A stretch of DNA of 64,000 nt from Luzula sylvatica. Lineage: Eukaryota; Streptophyta; Magnoliopsida; Poales; Juncaceae. Below are positions 1 through 12,000 of this stretch, piece after piece. The notes under the pieces are model-generated. The model made no database searches. It was not told where the DNA came from and saw only the letters and a list, made by a program, of their open reading frames with translations. Numbering within the stretch: position 1 is the first letter of the stretch; every line of letters begins with the position of its first letter. A program made the translations under genes and the position numbers. The DNA lies in assembly GCA_946800325.1 (NCBI GenBank), contig OX326957.1, forward strand, positions 50,047,307 through 50,111,306, given 5' to 3'.

Positions 1-652
1 GGCTTACTCTTTCATGAGAAATCCGGGAATTGATATTCCTTGGCGAAGAGTAATTTGGAAAATAAAAGCCCCAACAAAGGTCAAGTTTTTTGTTTGGCTA
101 GCAATGCAAAACAAACTAAATACAGCTGATAGACTAGCAAAAAGAGAATGGCCACATATCGACAAATGCGTGATTTGCCATGCAAGACCCGAAACAAGAC
201 ACCACTTATTAGTCTCGTGTACGTAGACACAAGCAGCATGGAAGTTGACCGATAGACTAACCAATACGAGCCAACAAACGCAAATGCATGAAAGTCTATC
301 GAACACCCTAAAATCAAATAGGAAAAAACAAATACCGACAGAGAAAAAAGAGTGGACGTCGAGATGGGCGGCGATGCTATGGGGCGTATGGAAGGAATGA
401 AATAAACGAGTATTCCAAAACAAGAAAGCTCCCCCCGATAACTATAGCTAGAAGAGCGGTCGAGGAGGCCAAAAGTTGGCAAAAATTGTGTTAGAGCTTA
501 CTAGCTCAAACACGAAAATTCTTATTCTAGGATTTATAGGTTTATTTTCCGTTTACTCTACATGAACAACACGTTCATGATTATTGTATAGAACTTTTTC
601 TTATTTCAATATATCAAAATGCTACGTCTTTTTTATCGAAAAAAAAAAAAAC
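1..652 (+). pseudogene. 3' end of a LINE-type non-LTR retrotransposon ORF2, decayed
   Basis: The frame from 14 to 226 encodes a zf-RVT-like (reverse transcriptase zinc-binding) segment: IWKIKAPTKVKFFVWLAMQN, then CVICHARPETRHHLL with its Cys/His ligands. An in-frame stop at 224-226 interrupts it. Further recognisable residues follow in the same general reading (AAMLWGVWKE, then a stop, then NKRVFQNKKAP) to about 530. An A-rich tail at 640-652 marks a typical LINE 3' end. The 5' part lies outside the window. The stops and missing upstream domains mean it is inactive. Confidence 0.85.
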
Positions 653-1531
653 TTTTGATTGAATCGCTCATTTAGAATCTAGATTATGTAGATAACAACT
701 GTAATTTTCATGACAATTACAGTCATCTTGATTTGCTCTAAATTAGTAATACTGAATATCCCATATAGAGGCTGCTATACGTTACTTGAAATTGACACGT
801 TATCAATGCTCCTTGAGTCAAAACCCACTTACAATCACCAATTGGCAAGTGGAACACTTACTTTAATATAATTATCATTAAAAAATAGTCCGAATATGAA
901 TAGTCTCATCAATAAGAATAATAATAAAAAAAGGGTAGGAAAATATATATTTGTTATAAAAGTGATGCTTTATGTTTAGGATATTTTAAAAAAGTAAATT
1001 TTCACATAACTCCCCTAATTTTTTTTGAATTTGTAAAAAATCCCCTAACATTTGAGAAATTCCAAAATCCTTCCTCCAAACAAGGTTTTATTTTCAATTA
1101 CTTCTAGGTGTATTTCATGTTATTATAATTTTTTGGACCAAAATCTCCTTTTATATTTCGTATTTAAATTTATTAAACCTTTTTCGTATTATTTTATTAA
1201 TTTAAAAATATTCATAAATATTTCTTAACGTATACTCGTTTTAAAATACTATATATCATGTACAAAATTTTAATATTTTATTTATTATATATTTTGTCAA
1301 AGAAATCTAGAATAAAATAAAAAACACAAACAACGATATAAAAAATATTCCTGAAAAAATGTTGACAAAATAATATCATTTTAATATTTAATTTTAATTA
1401 TATATAGTTGTTAATAAAAAATAGTTAATTTTTGATGAATTTAATTAAAAAAAAATATTCATAAAAAGTTATATTAATTAAAATAACTTTTGATTGATAA
1501 ATAAATAAATAATATTTTAATTCTCAATCGG
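653..1531. other. AT-rich intergenic stretch, no gene seen
   Basis: Very A/T-rich sequence with many short homopolymers and stops in all frames. No coding, RNA-gene or terminal-repeat signal was recognised. Confidence 0.7.
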
Positions 1532-1585
1532 GTGGTCGTGTGTGTGTGTGTGTGTGTGCGCGCGCGCGCGTGCGTACGTGCGTGT

Positions 1586-1660
<75 letters not shown>

Positions 1661-1916
1661 GGCTTCTATCATACACCATTTTCCTTATCATACACCTATT
1701 TTCAAGGATATTTGGAGTAATTATTCATTTATGAATATTTAAGGTAAAATGTCAAATATATTTATAAATTAATATTTGACTAAATTGGAATTTTTTGTTG
1801 TTTATTTAAACAAAAATGTCCATAAAAAATAAATTTTATGATACAACTTTTTACAAATATAATTAATTTTTAAAATACCCAAAATACCCTTGTAAAAGGG
1901 TGCATGATAGAATTCC

Positions 1917-1986
<70 letters not shown>

Positions 1987-1998
1987 GTGTGTGTGTGT
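1532..1998. repeat. Compound (TG)n-(CG)n-(TA)n microsatellite, split by a MITE
   Basis: TG and CG dinucleotides (1538-1585) run into about 70 bp of TA (1590-1658). After a 260-bp insertion, TA resumes for about 63 bp (1919-1981) and ends in TG repeats. The mirror layout suggests a single TA tract into which the MITE jumped. Open frames here encode only dipeptide repeats and are not genes. Confidence 0.9.
1659..1918. mobile_element. 260-bp MITE inserted in a TA microsatellite
   Basis: The left end reads GGGGCTTCTATCATACACC. The right end, reverse-complemented, reads GGGGAATTCTATCATGCACC, so the two form imperfect terminal inverted repeats of about 19-20 bp. Both flanks are TA repeats, so a TA target duplication (Tc1/mariner-type) fits but cannot be proven inside a TA tract. 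The interior is A/T-rich and non-coding. Confidence 0.7.
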
Positions 1999-2389
1999 GA
2001 CAACTCTTTGTATGATTTTCGCTAAAAAAAGTTAATTAATAAATTTTTGTCGACCATTTGCCAGTTATATTTTATTTATTTTGAAGTGAAATCTAATCAA
2101 TGAAACATGAATATTATTGGTTTCATTTTTTTTTATTTATGATGATTTCGTTCGATATGCCGGGCTCCTCAATTTTGGCAAATTGATATACAACCTAACC
2201 GAATCAAGTTTCTACATGCATAAATCGAAACGCGAGTGTGCTGAATCTGGCTGCTAGTAGGATTGTTCAGACCGTTTGCAAAATATGGGCTACATTGGCG
2301 AAGTTATTGAATTGCACGCAACTTCCTATGGTCCCTCTTCAATTATTACATCACTCGTGAATTTTCGTCTCTAATTGAACCAAAACCCC

Positions 2390-2397
2390 TTTAAATA
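2390..2397 (+). promoter_or_regulatory. Candidate TATA box of UGT copy 1
   Basis: TTTAAATA lies about 70 nt upstream of the ATG at 2467, a usual TATA-to-start distance for a plant gene with a short leader. Identified by position and match only. Confidence 0.5.
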
Positions 2398-2466
2398 CAC
2401 AAGCTTTTCTTCTGTACATCATCCACCCAAAGCTGAGAACAAAAGGGGCACTTCATAAACAAAAAA

Positions 2467-3996
2467 ATGGGTACTCTCCAAGCTGACTACTTGTCAACAA
2501 TGGCCAATCAAAAGACCAGTCACATAGTTCTTTTCCCCTTGCCGGCACAAGGCCATATCACTCCATTCCTTTCTCTGGCCGATCTTCTCTTCCACCTTCA
2601 CCCGAATCTCACCATAACTCTTGTTTCGACCTCTCGTCATGTCAAATCCATTAACTTATCTCTTCCTGTATCGTCTTCACTCCGTTTGTACTCGCTTCCA
2701 TTTTCGCCTACAGAATATGGTCTTCCTCCTCATACAGAATCTCCCGCTGATGTCAGCTTTCCTCAACTCATCACCTACTTCAAGGCCATGGAGTCGAATC
2801 ATTTGGCATTCGACAATTTCATTTCTAGTGTTGCGACTCAAGGGGATAATTCTTCTCCCCTTTGCATCATCTCTGATGTCTTCCTTGCGTGGACGGTTGA
2901 GATTGCGCATAAATATAACGCGGTTCACTCGATCTTCGTCACTAGTGGAGCATATGGGTTTTCTGTCGAGGCCTCCATGTGGACTTATCAACCTCAATGC
3001 CATACTGATAGCTACGAGTTTTGCCTGCCCAACTTCCCCGAAGTAATTTTGGACCGATCTCAAACACAAAAGATTCTCCTCGCTGCCGACGGCACAGATC
3101 CATGGGCAGATTTTCTTAAAAGGCAAGCATCATGTTGCCGCAAGACGGGCATGATGTTGGCAAATACTGTCGAGGAATTCGAGAATCAAGGGTTGAGAAT
3201 GCTTCGAGAAACTTTCAAAGTTCCGATCTATCCTGTTGGCCCGTTACTCGGTCCAACCAAGACCGATGCATGTAACGATGATGACACTAGTCTCATGAAC
3301 TGGTTGGATTTACACTCACCAAGATCGGTGTTATTTATTTCGTTCGGGTCACAAAACAGGCTGCAAGCCAAGCAAATGATGGAACTAGCATCCGGCCTCG
3401 AGGCCGCCGGACACCCTTTCATTTGGGTTGTCAGGCCGCCAGTAGGGTTTGACATAAAAGAAGAATTCAGATCTGAGTGGCTTCCTGAAGGGTTCGAGGA
3501 AAGAATGAAGAAGGGTAATATTGGATTGATCATAACAGGCTGGGCGCCTCAATTAATGATTCTTTCGCACAAATCCACCGGTGCATTTCTGAGTCATTGT
3601 GGATGGAACTCAATACTAGAATGTTTGAAACACGGCGTCCCAATAATTGGGTGGCCCTTAATGGCTGATCAGTTTTACAATGCGAAGATGTTAGTAGAGG
3701 TGAGTGGAGTGTGTCTAGAGGTGGCGAGAGGAAATTTCGGCAATGCCCGTGTGGATAAAGAGAAAATTAAGGAAGTAGTGCAGTTGGTTCTTGGAGGGAC
3801 GGGAAAAGGAAGAGAAATGAAAATGAAAGCTCTTGAGATTCAACAGATCATGAACAATGCGTGGAGAGACGAAGAGGGCTCCTCTGCGAAAGGACTGGAG
3901 GAGTTCTTGGAAGCCATTGGAGTGGTAGAAGATAATTATAGTTCCGATTCGGATTGTGATTCGTTGGTTAATGGTGTGCTAGAAGTTACCGTGTAG
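2467..3996 (+). CDS. UDP-glycosyltransferase, UGT92A1-like (copy 1)
   Basis: Family-1 glycosyltransferase expected to move a sugar from a UDP-sugar to a small acceptor in the cytosol; the acceptor cannot be deduced. It is 509 aa in one exon. The N-terminal half has the acceptor-side catalytic His (H30 in PAQGH) and its partner Asp (D137 in CIISD). The C-terminal half has the PSPG donor-binding box at residues 359-402, from WAPQ through HCGWNS to ADQ; the final Gln favours UDP-glucose. The stretch FIWVVRPPVGFDIKEEF and the overall pattern fit family UGT92. Two ATGs are possible, 2467 and 2500 (Met12), both with A at -3 and G at +4; the second gives the more usual N-terminus. An acidic Ser/Asp-rich tail of about 25 residues is not seen in copies 2 and 3. 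The frame is intact. Confidence 0.93.
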   Translation: MGTLQADYLSTMANQKTSHIVLFPLPAQGHITPFLSLADLLFHLHPNLTITLVSTSRHVKSINLSLPVSSSLRLYSLPFSPTEYGLPPHTESPADVSFPQLITYFKAMESNHLAFDNFISSVATQGDNSSPLCIISDVFLAWTVEIAHKYNAVHSIFVTSGAYGFSVEASMWTYQPQCHTDSYEFCLPNFPEVILDRSQTQKILLAADGTDPWADFLKRQASCCRKTGMMLANTVEEFENQGLRMLRETFKVPIYPVGPLLGPTKTDACNDDDTSLMNWLDLHSPRSVLFISFGSQNRLQAKQMMELASGLEAAGHPFIWVVRPPVGFDIKEEFRSEWLPEGFEERMKKGNIGLIITGWAPQLMILSHKSTGAFLSHCGWNSILECLKHGVPIIGWPLMADQFYNAKMLVEVSGVCLEVARGNFGNARVDKEKIKEVVQLVLGGTGKGREMKMKALEIQQIMNNAWRDEEGSSAKGLEEFLEAIGVVEDNYSSDSDCDSLVNGVLEVTV

Positions 3997-4066
3997 TAAA
4001 TTCAAAATTTCACCTTGTTGTATCATTTATTCTGAAAATTTCGGTAAAACCCGTTCGTTGTGTGCG

Positions 4067-4072
4067 AATAAA
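4067..4072 (+). promoter_or_regulatory. Candidate poly(A) signal of UGT copy 1
   Basis: AATAAA about 70 nt after the stop codon at 3994-3996, a normal distance for a plant near-upstream element. Confidence 0.45.
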
Positions 4073-4656
4073 GTTGATTGGGTAACAAATTCATACAGTT
4101 GGTCCCCAGTGCCAATAAATCAAGCATTTTTTTTGGTCGGTTATATGGTTATATATTTGATCAAATAGAACGAATATATTATTAATTCATCAATTTCACT
4201 TAAATTTATTATAAATAATATATATAATAATTTAGCACACATAAAAATATATAAAAATGAAAATTATACTAAAAAATAATTAAATGATCTAATTATTTTA
4301 ATAAATCATATTTATTTGATATCAAATCACAAATTCGTAGATTGTTATTAATATTTCTTTGCTTAACTGTTGTTTGGAAAAAAAATTAATAAAAAATGTA
4401 GTTTTTTTTTTAATAAAATTTGTAATGCAAAATTGTTCGGCTGAAACTATGAATAAATTTATGAGCACGAGTTGAACAAATTTTGGATGCACTCGTTTTA
4501 AAATGACCACAAAAACATAGAAGGATTAGGCAAATGGACAACCATTCATGCCAACTTTTTATCTTCTGGTCTTATAACTGCATGTTGCATAAGCATAACC
4601 ACTTGTTATTTTGCACAAGAATAGCCACTTGTTGCATTTAAGTATCGGACACGCAA

Positions 4657-4797
4657 AAAATATGTTATGGAAGAATCCAAATGTTTGACAGTGATCTATG
4701 AAACGGACAAATAATGTATCGGTCTTAAAATATGTTAAGAGAAGAATCCAAATTTTTGACAGTGATCTATAAAATGGACAAATAATGTATCGGTCTT
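4657..4797. repeat. Tandem duplication, ~70 bp x 2
   Basis: Two adjacent near-identical copies (4657-4726 and 4727-4797), each beginning AAAATATGTTA and ending ATGTATCGGTCTT, with a few substitutions and a small indel. Confidence 0.85.
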
Positions 4798-5296
4798 ATG
4801 TTTTTAATTAAGTTAAGAGTAATTGAACTTTTAACTTGATGAAACACCAGGGAATACCTTTGTTTTCTGCGTATATCATTATCACTTAAGACTGTTCAAA
4901 CAAGAAAGGATTTAGAGTCGTATGAAAATGGCAAATGCTCTTTCATACTTTATGTTTATATGACTAATTGTTGACCTAAATTTCACATAATATAATTACG
5001 GGAAAAGAAAATTGTTTGTAAACCATTTAATGGTTGCTTTTGTTGATTTAATGATCGGACTGCTTTTTTCTCTTATTTTCTAATAGCTTTGTACAATTTG
5101 GGTGTGCTACATTTTTTAATGTCTAGAGCTTGAGCTGTATTGTATGTGTTGAACCCTTTCTTGTTCCGACAAGTCCCTAGACTTATGTGTTACGCTATTT
5201 CAAAAATCAAATTGTATCGTATAACATATTGTATGTGATATTGATATTTGTACTACGTCATATATGTATTGCAGTATTGGGCGACGTGACTTATTC

Positions 5297-5682
5297 GAAT
5301 ATTTTATTTAAAAATAATAATAAGTATTTCTCGAATAATTTCCAGATACTTCACGAATACTTAGAACGTATTAATAAACAGGAATGAAGAATAAAAATTT
5401 AAAATCAAGATATATGAATAATATCGTATTAAGTAATAACCAAATATAACACACATTTACTTTATAACTGTTATAAAATAAATAAAATTAGAATATTTTA
5501 TATAAAAATAATAATAAGTATTTCTCAAATACTTTCCAGATACTTCACGATACTTAGAACGTATTAATAAACAGGAATGAAGAATAAAAATTTAAAATCA
5601 AGATATATGAATAATATCGTATTAAGTAATAACCAAATATAACACACATTTACTTAATAACTGTTATAAAATAAATAAAATA
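5297..5682. repeat. Tandem duplication, ~194 bp x 2
   Basis: Copies at 5297-5490 and 5491-5682 both begin GAATATTTTAT and share nearly all bases through ATAAATAAAAT. The second copy is slightly diverged. Confidence 0.88.
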
Positions 5683-5864
5683 CGATACGATTAATGAAAG
5701 AAGAAGATACATGTTTTCTTCAATACATAACATGACCTCTATTTATAGGAAATGGACCCCTAAAAATTATAATTAAATTATAACTCAAAAAATGTTTGAA
5801 GTTATAAAATCAAAGAGACTTGAGTTTAATATCCTTCAATATATGCATGGACAGTAACACATGA

Positions 5865-5902
<38 letters not shown>
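5865..5902. repeat. (ATT)n microsatellite
   Basis: About 12 uninterrupted ATT units. Confidence 0.95.
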
Positions 5903-6015
5903 GTCGATATCCTTCAATGTTTGAAATTATAACATGGTTTTATCATACAAACAATTTTTTAGTATTCTTTATGTCAATATAATAATATCTAATACTTAAA
6001 GAATATTAATTATAT

Positions 6016-9000
6016 ACATCTATTTTGGCATTTTATAGAAAAATATCATAATTTTTTTTTGAAGGTGTTAAACTTCACTTTTTGGATTTTTTTTTCGAAA
6101 TTTTTTAAAATAGTAGAAATTTTCTCGTGTTAGTCTTAAATTACGACGTTCTTTTGAGGCAAAAAGAAAACTAAGTATTTTCCTCATTTTATACATCAAT
6201 TTTGACATTTTATAAGAAATATCATAATTCATTTTTTTTAATGTGTTGCACTTCTTTTGTTGCAATTTTTTTTTTAAAAAATTAAAATTCTAGAAATGTG
6301 CTTGTGTTATTCTTCAATTACGGAGGTTATTTACAAAAACATCAAAATTATGTATTTTGATGATTTTAGACATGAATTTTGAAATTTTAGAGAAAAATAG
6401 GAAACTTGATTTTTTAGGGGCGTTAGACTTCACTTTTTGCATTTTTTTTATATTTTTCAAAAAGATAAATAAATAGAAATTTACTTTTGTTAGTCTTCAA
6501 TAATGGGGTTTTTTTTTGTTGAGGAAAACATCAAAATTGAGTATTTTGATCGTTCTAGAAATTAATATTGACACTTTTAACAAAAACGTGATAATTGATT
6601 TTTTTTTTAAGGCGTTAGACTTCACTATTAAGATTTTTTTGATTTTTTTTGAAAAAATAGAAATTTGATTGTGTTAGTCTTCAATTACAAATTTTTTCTT
6701 GAGGGAAACATGAAAACTAAGTATTTTGCTTGTTTTAGACATATATTTTAACTTTTCATAGAAAAAAGAGAATAATTTTTTTTTTGAAGGTGTTAAACAT
6801 TCTTTTTGTATTTTTTTTTAGATTTTTGAAATATAGAAATTTGCTTGTGTTAGTATTCAATTGCAAAGTTTTTTGAGGAAAACATGAAACTTGAGTGTTT
6901 GGCTCGTTTTAGACAGCAATTTTAGCATTTTATATAAAAATATGATAAATGATTTTTTTTAAGGTGTTAGACTTTATTTTTTAAATTTGCTTTCGAAATG
7001 TTTGAAAAATAGAAATTTGCTGGTGTTAGTCTTCAATTATTGAGTTTATTTTTGAGGTAAACATGAAAACTAAATATTTTGCTCGTTCTAGACTTAAATT
7101 TAGACACCTTGTAGAAAAACATGATAATTGATTTGGTAAGGTGTTAAAATTCACTTTATGGATTTTTTTCAAAATTTGAAATATAAATTTCCTCGTGTTA
7201 ACCTTCAATTACGAAGATTTTTTTGAGGAAAACATGAAAACTAAGTATTTTACTCGTGTTAGACGTCAATTTTGACAATTTATAGAAAAATACTGTAATT
7301 GATTTTTTTGAAGGTTCACCTTTTCCATTTTGTTGGAAAAAATAGAAATTTGCTTTGGTTAGTCTTTAATTACAGAGTTTTATTGAAGAAAACATTAAAA
7401 TTATATTTTTTTTCTCGTTTCAGACATCAATTTCGGCATTTTATATAAAATACGGCAATTGAGTTTTTGAATGTGTTAGATCTCATTTTTTGTATTTTTC
7501 GAAATAAAAATAGAAAATTTCTTGTGTTAGTCTTCAATTACGACAACATGAAAATTAAGTCTTTTGTTCATTTTAGACATGAATTTTGAAAATTTAGAGA
7601 AAAATAGGATACTTGATTATTATTTGAATGTATTAGACTTCACTTTTCGCATTTTTTTTTATATTTTTGAAAAAAAGAAATTTACTTTTGTTAGTCATTA
7701 ATTATGGAGTGTTTGAGGAAAACATGAAAACTCAGTATTTTGCTCATTCTAGACTTCAATTTTCGCACTTTTTAGAACAACATGATAATTCATTTTTGGG
7801 CACTTTTTAGAACAACATTATAATTCATTTTTTTTAAGTTGTTAGACTTACTTTTTTGCATTTTTGTTCCAACATTTTTTGAAAAATAGAAATTTGTTTG
7901 TGTTAGTCTTCAATTGTGGACTTTTTACGAAGTTTGTTTTAGAAAAACATCACAACTACATATTTTTTTGAAGGTGACTTCACTTTTTGCATTTTATTGA
8001 TATATTTGAAAAAGACAAAATATATCAACTTGCTTGTATTAATCTTCAATTATGGAGTTTTTTTAGGAAATTATGAAAACTGATTAATTTTCATTGTTCT
8101 AGACATCCAATTTGGCATTTCAGAAAAAATATGATAATTGATTTATTTGAAGGTGTTATCCTTTACTTTTGTATTTGTTTTCGAAATTTTTGAAAACAAA
8201 GAAAATTGCTTGTGTTGGTCTTCAATTAAGTAGTTTTTCGAGGAAAACATAAAATATGAACATTTTGTTCGTTATAGAAATAAATTTTGGTACTTTTTCA
8301 AAAACATGACATTTCATTTTTTTTGAAGGTGTTAAACTTTAATTCTAGGATTTTTTTTTTCGAAATTTGCTCGTGTTAGACTTCAATTACGAAGTCTTTT
8401 TTGAGGAAAACATGAAAACTAAGTATTTTGCTCATTTTGGACATCAATTTTGACATTTTATAGAAATATATGATAATAGATTTTTTCGAAGGCGTTGGAC
8501 TTTACTTTTTGCATTTTTTCCAAGATTTTGTAAAAAAAAGAAATTTGTTTGTGTTAGTCTTCAATTGCGGAGTTTTTTTAGGAAAACATGAAATCTGAGT
8601 ATTTGGCTCGTTCTAGACATCGAATTTGGCATGTTTTAGAAAAAATACGTTAATTGATTTTTTTAAGGTGTTAGTTAGACTTCACTTTTGGAATTTGTAT
8701 TTGAAATTTTTGAAAAAATAGAAGTTTGTTTGTGTTAGTCTTCAATTACATAGTTTTTGGAAGAAAACATGAAAACTAAATATTAGTCTCGTTTGAGAAA
8801 CAAATTTTAACATTTTTAGAAAAAAATTTATAATTAATTTTTTTTAAGGTGTTAGATTACAATTTTTGGAGATGTTTGAAAAAATAGAATTTTGCTTGTG
8901 ATTGTCTTCAATTATGATGATTTTTTGAGGAAAACTGAGTATTTTGCTCGTTCAAGATATCAATTTGGTACTTTTTAAAAATAAACATGATAACTGATTT

Positions 9001-12000
9001 TTTTTAAGGTGTCCGACTTTACTATTTAGATTTTTTGGAAATTTCACAAAAATAGAAATTTTATCGCGTTAGTCTTCAAGTACGAAGTTTGCTTGAGAAA
9101 AACATGAAAACTACGTTTTTTTTTTGTTTTAGACATAAATTTTGACATTTCATAGAAAAATATGTTACTTGATTTTTTTTAAGGTGTTAGACTTCACTTT
9201 TTGTATTCTTTTGATATTTTTGAAAAAGGAAAAATATATTAACTTGCTTGTGTTAGTCTTGAATTATGAAGTTTTTTGAGGAAATTATAAATACTGATTA
9301 TTTTTCATCGTTCTAGACATCCAATTTGGCATTCTATAGAAAAAATATGATAATTGATTTATTTGAAGGTGTTATCCTATACTTTTGAATTTGTTTTCGA
9401 AATTTTTGAAAACATAAAAAATTGCTTGTGTTGGTCTTCAATTAAGTTGTTTTTCGAGGAAAACATAAAAAATGAATATTTTGTCCTTTCTAGAAATATA
9501 TTTTGGTGCTTTTTACAAAAACATGATATTTCATTTTTTGAAGGTGTTAAACTTCAATTTTACGATTTTTTTCGAAATTTTGCTCGTGTCAGACTTCAAT
9601 TACGAAGTTTTTTTTTTTAGGAAAACATGAAAAATAATTATTTTGCTCGTTCTGGACATCAGTTTTGACATTTTATAGAAAATATGATAATAGATTTTTT
9701 GTAAGGCGTTGGACTTTACTTTGTGCATTTTATCAAAGATTTTGTGAAAAATAGAAATTTGTTTGTGTTAGTCTTCAATTGCGGAGTTTTTTTTAGGAAA
9801 ACATGAAATCAGCGTATTTGGCTCGTTCTAGACATCCAATTTGTCTTTTTTTAGAAAATAATACGATAATTGATTTTTTTAAGGTGTTAGTTAGACTTCA
9901 CTTTTGGAATTTGTTGTTGAAATTTTTGAACAAATAGAAATTTGTTTGTGTTAGTCTTCAATTACATAGTTTTTTGGAGCAAGACATGAAAACTGAATAC
10001 TAGTCTCGTTCTAGATACCAATTTAAACATTTTTTGGAAAAGTATTATAATTAATTTTTTGAAGGTGTTAGTCTACAATTTTTGGAGATGTTTGAAAAAA
10101 ATAGAATTTTGATTGTGATTGGCTTGAATTATAAATTTTTTTTTTGAGGAAAACATGAAAACTGAGTATTTTGCTCGTTCAAGACATCAATTTGGAAATT
10201 TAAAAAAAAAACATGATAACTGATTTTTTTTTTAAGGTGTCCGACTTCACTATTTTGATTTTGTTCTAAATTTCAGGAAAATAGAAATTTTATTGCATTA
10301 GTCTTCAAGTACGAAGTTTTTTTGAGGAAAACATGAAAACTACGTATTTTTCTAGTTCTAGACATAAATTTAAACATTTCTTACAAAAATATGTAACTTG
10401 ATTTTTTTGAAGGTGACTTCACTTTTTGTATTTTTTTTATAGTTTCAAAAGAGAAAAATTAAATATAAATTTTCTTGTGTTAGTTTTTAATTATGGTGTT
10501 TTTTTATGGAAATTATGAGAACTTAGTATTTTTCTTCGTTTTAGACATCCAAATTGGCATTTTATACAAAATTGTGATAATGGATTTTTTTGAATGTATT
10601 ATCACTTTTTGAATTTGTTTTTGGCATTTTTTAAAACATAAAAATTTGCTTGTGTTAGTCTTCAATTATGGAGTTTTACGTGGAAAACATAATAACTCAA
10701 TTTTTTGTTCATTCTTGAAATAAATTTTGACACTTTTTAGAAAAACATGATAATTCATTTTTTGAAGGTGTTAAACTTCACTTTCTGGATTTTTTTTGTT
10801 TGAAATTTGCTTGTGTTAGTCTTCAATTACGAAGTCTTTTTTTAGGAAAACACGGAACCTAAGTATTTTGCTCGTTTTGGACATTAATATTGAAATTTTA
10901 TAGAAAAATATGATAATAAATATTTTCGAAGGCGTTGGACTTTACTTTTTGCATTTTTTCCAAGATTTTGTAAAACAATAGAAATTTGTTTGTGTTAATC
11001 TTCAATTTCGGAGTTTTTTGAGGAAACATGAAATCTGAGTATTTGGCTCGTTCTAGACATGGAATTTGGCATGTTTTAGAAAAAATACGATAATTGATTT
11101 TTTTAAGGTGTTAGTTACACTTCACTTTTGGAATTTGTATTGGAATTTTTTGAAAAAATTGAAGTTTGTTTGTGTTAGTCTTCAATTACATAGTTTTTGG
11201 ACGAAAACTTGAAAACTAAATATTAGTTATGTTCGAGACACAAATTTTAACATTTTTAGAAAAAGTTCATAATTAATTTTTTTGAAAGTGTTAGACTACA
11301 CTTTTTGGATTTTTTTTGAAAAAATTAGAATTTTGATTGTGATATGTCTTCAATTATGATGTTTTTTTTTTAGGAAAACTGAGTATTGTGCTCGTTCAAG
11401 ACATCAATTTGCCACTTTTTAAAAAAAACATGATAACTGGTTTTTTCTGAAGGTGTCCGACTTCACTATTTAGATTTTTTGGAAATTTTACAAAAATAGA
11501 AATTTTATTGCATTAGTCTTCACGTACGAAGTTTGTTTGAGGAAAACATGAAAACTACGTATTTTTCTTGTTTTAGAGATAAATTTTGACATTTCATAGA
11601 AAAATATGTTACTTGATTTTTTTGAAGATGTTCAGACTTCAATTTTTGTATTTTTTTTTATATTTTTGAAAAAGAAAAAATATATAAACTTTCTTGTGTT
11701 AGTCTTCAATTAAGGAGTTTTTTGTGGAAATTATGAAAACTGATTATTTTTCATCGTTCTAGACATCCAATTTGACATTTTATAGGAAACAATATGATAA
11801 TCGATTTATTTGAAGGTGTTATCCTTTACTTTTGAATTTGTTTTCGAATTTTTTGAAAACATTGAAAATTTCTTGTGTTGGTCTTCAATTAAGTAGTTTT
11901 TCGAGGAAAACATAAAAATGAATATATTGTTCGTTCTAGAAATAAATTTTGGTACTTTTTAGAAAAACATGATATTTCATTTTTTTTGAATGTTTTTAAA

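Larger units (their letters stand above)
4073..6015. other. Intergenic spacer, no gene seen
   Basis: A/T-rich spacer between UGT copy 1 and the satellite block. It holds two tandem duplications and an ATT microsatellite, listed separately. Short open frames at 4322 and 5187 show no family resemblance; the second lies partly inside a duplication. Confidence 0.6.

Noticed and set aside
1532..1742. Open frames of ~60 aa with Tyr-Ile repeats
   Set aside because: They simply translate TA/TG dinucleotide repeats.
9354..9620. 88-aa open frame in the satellite
   Set aside because: A chance frame in A/T-rich repeats; not conserved among monomers.
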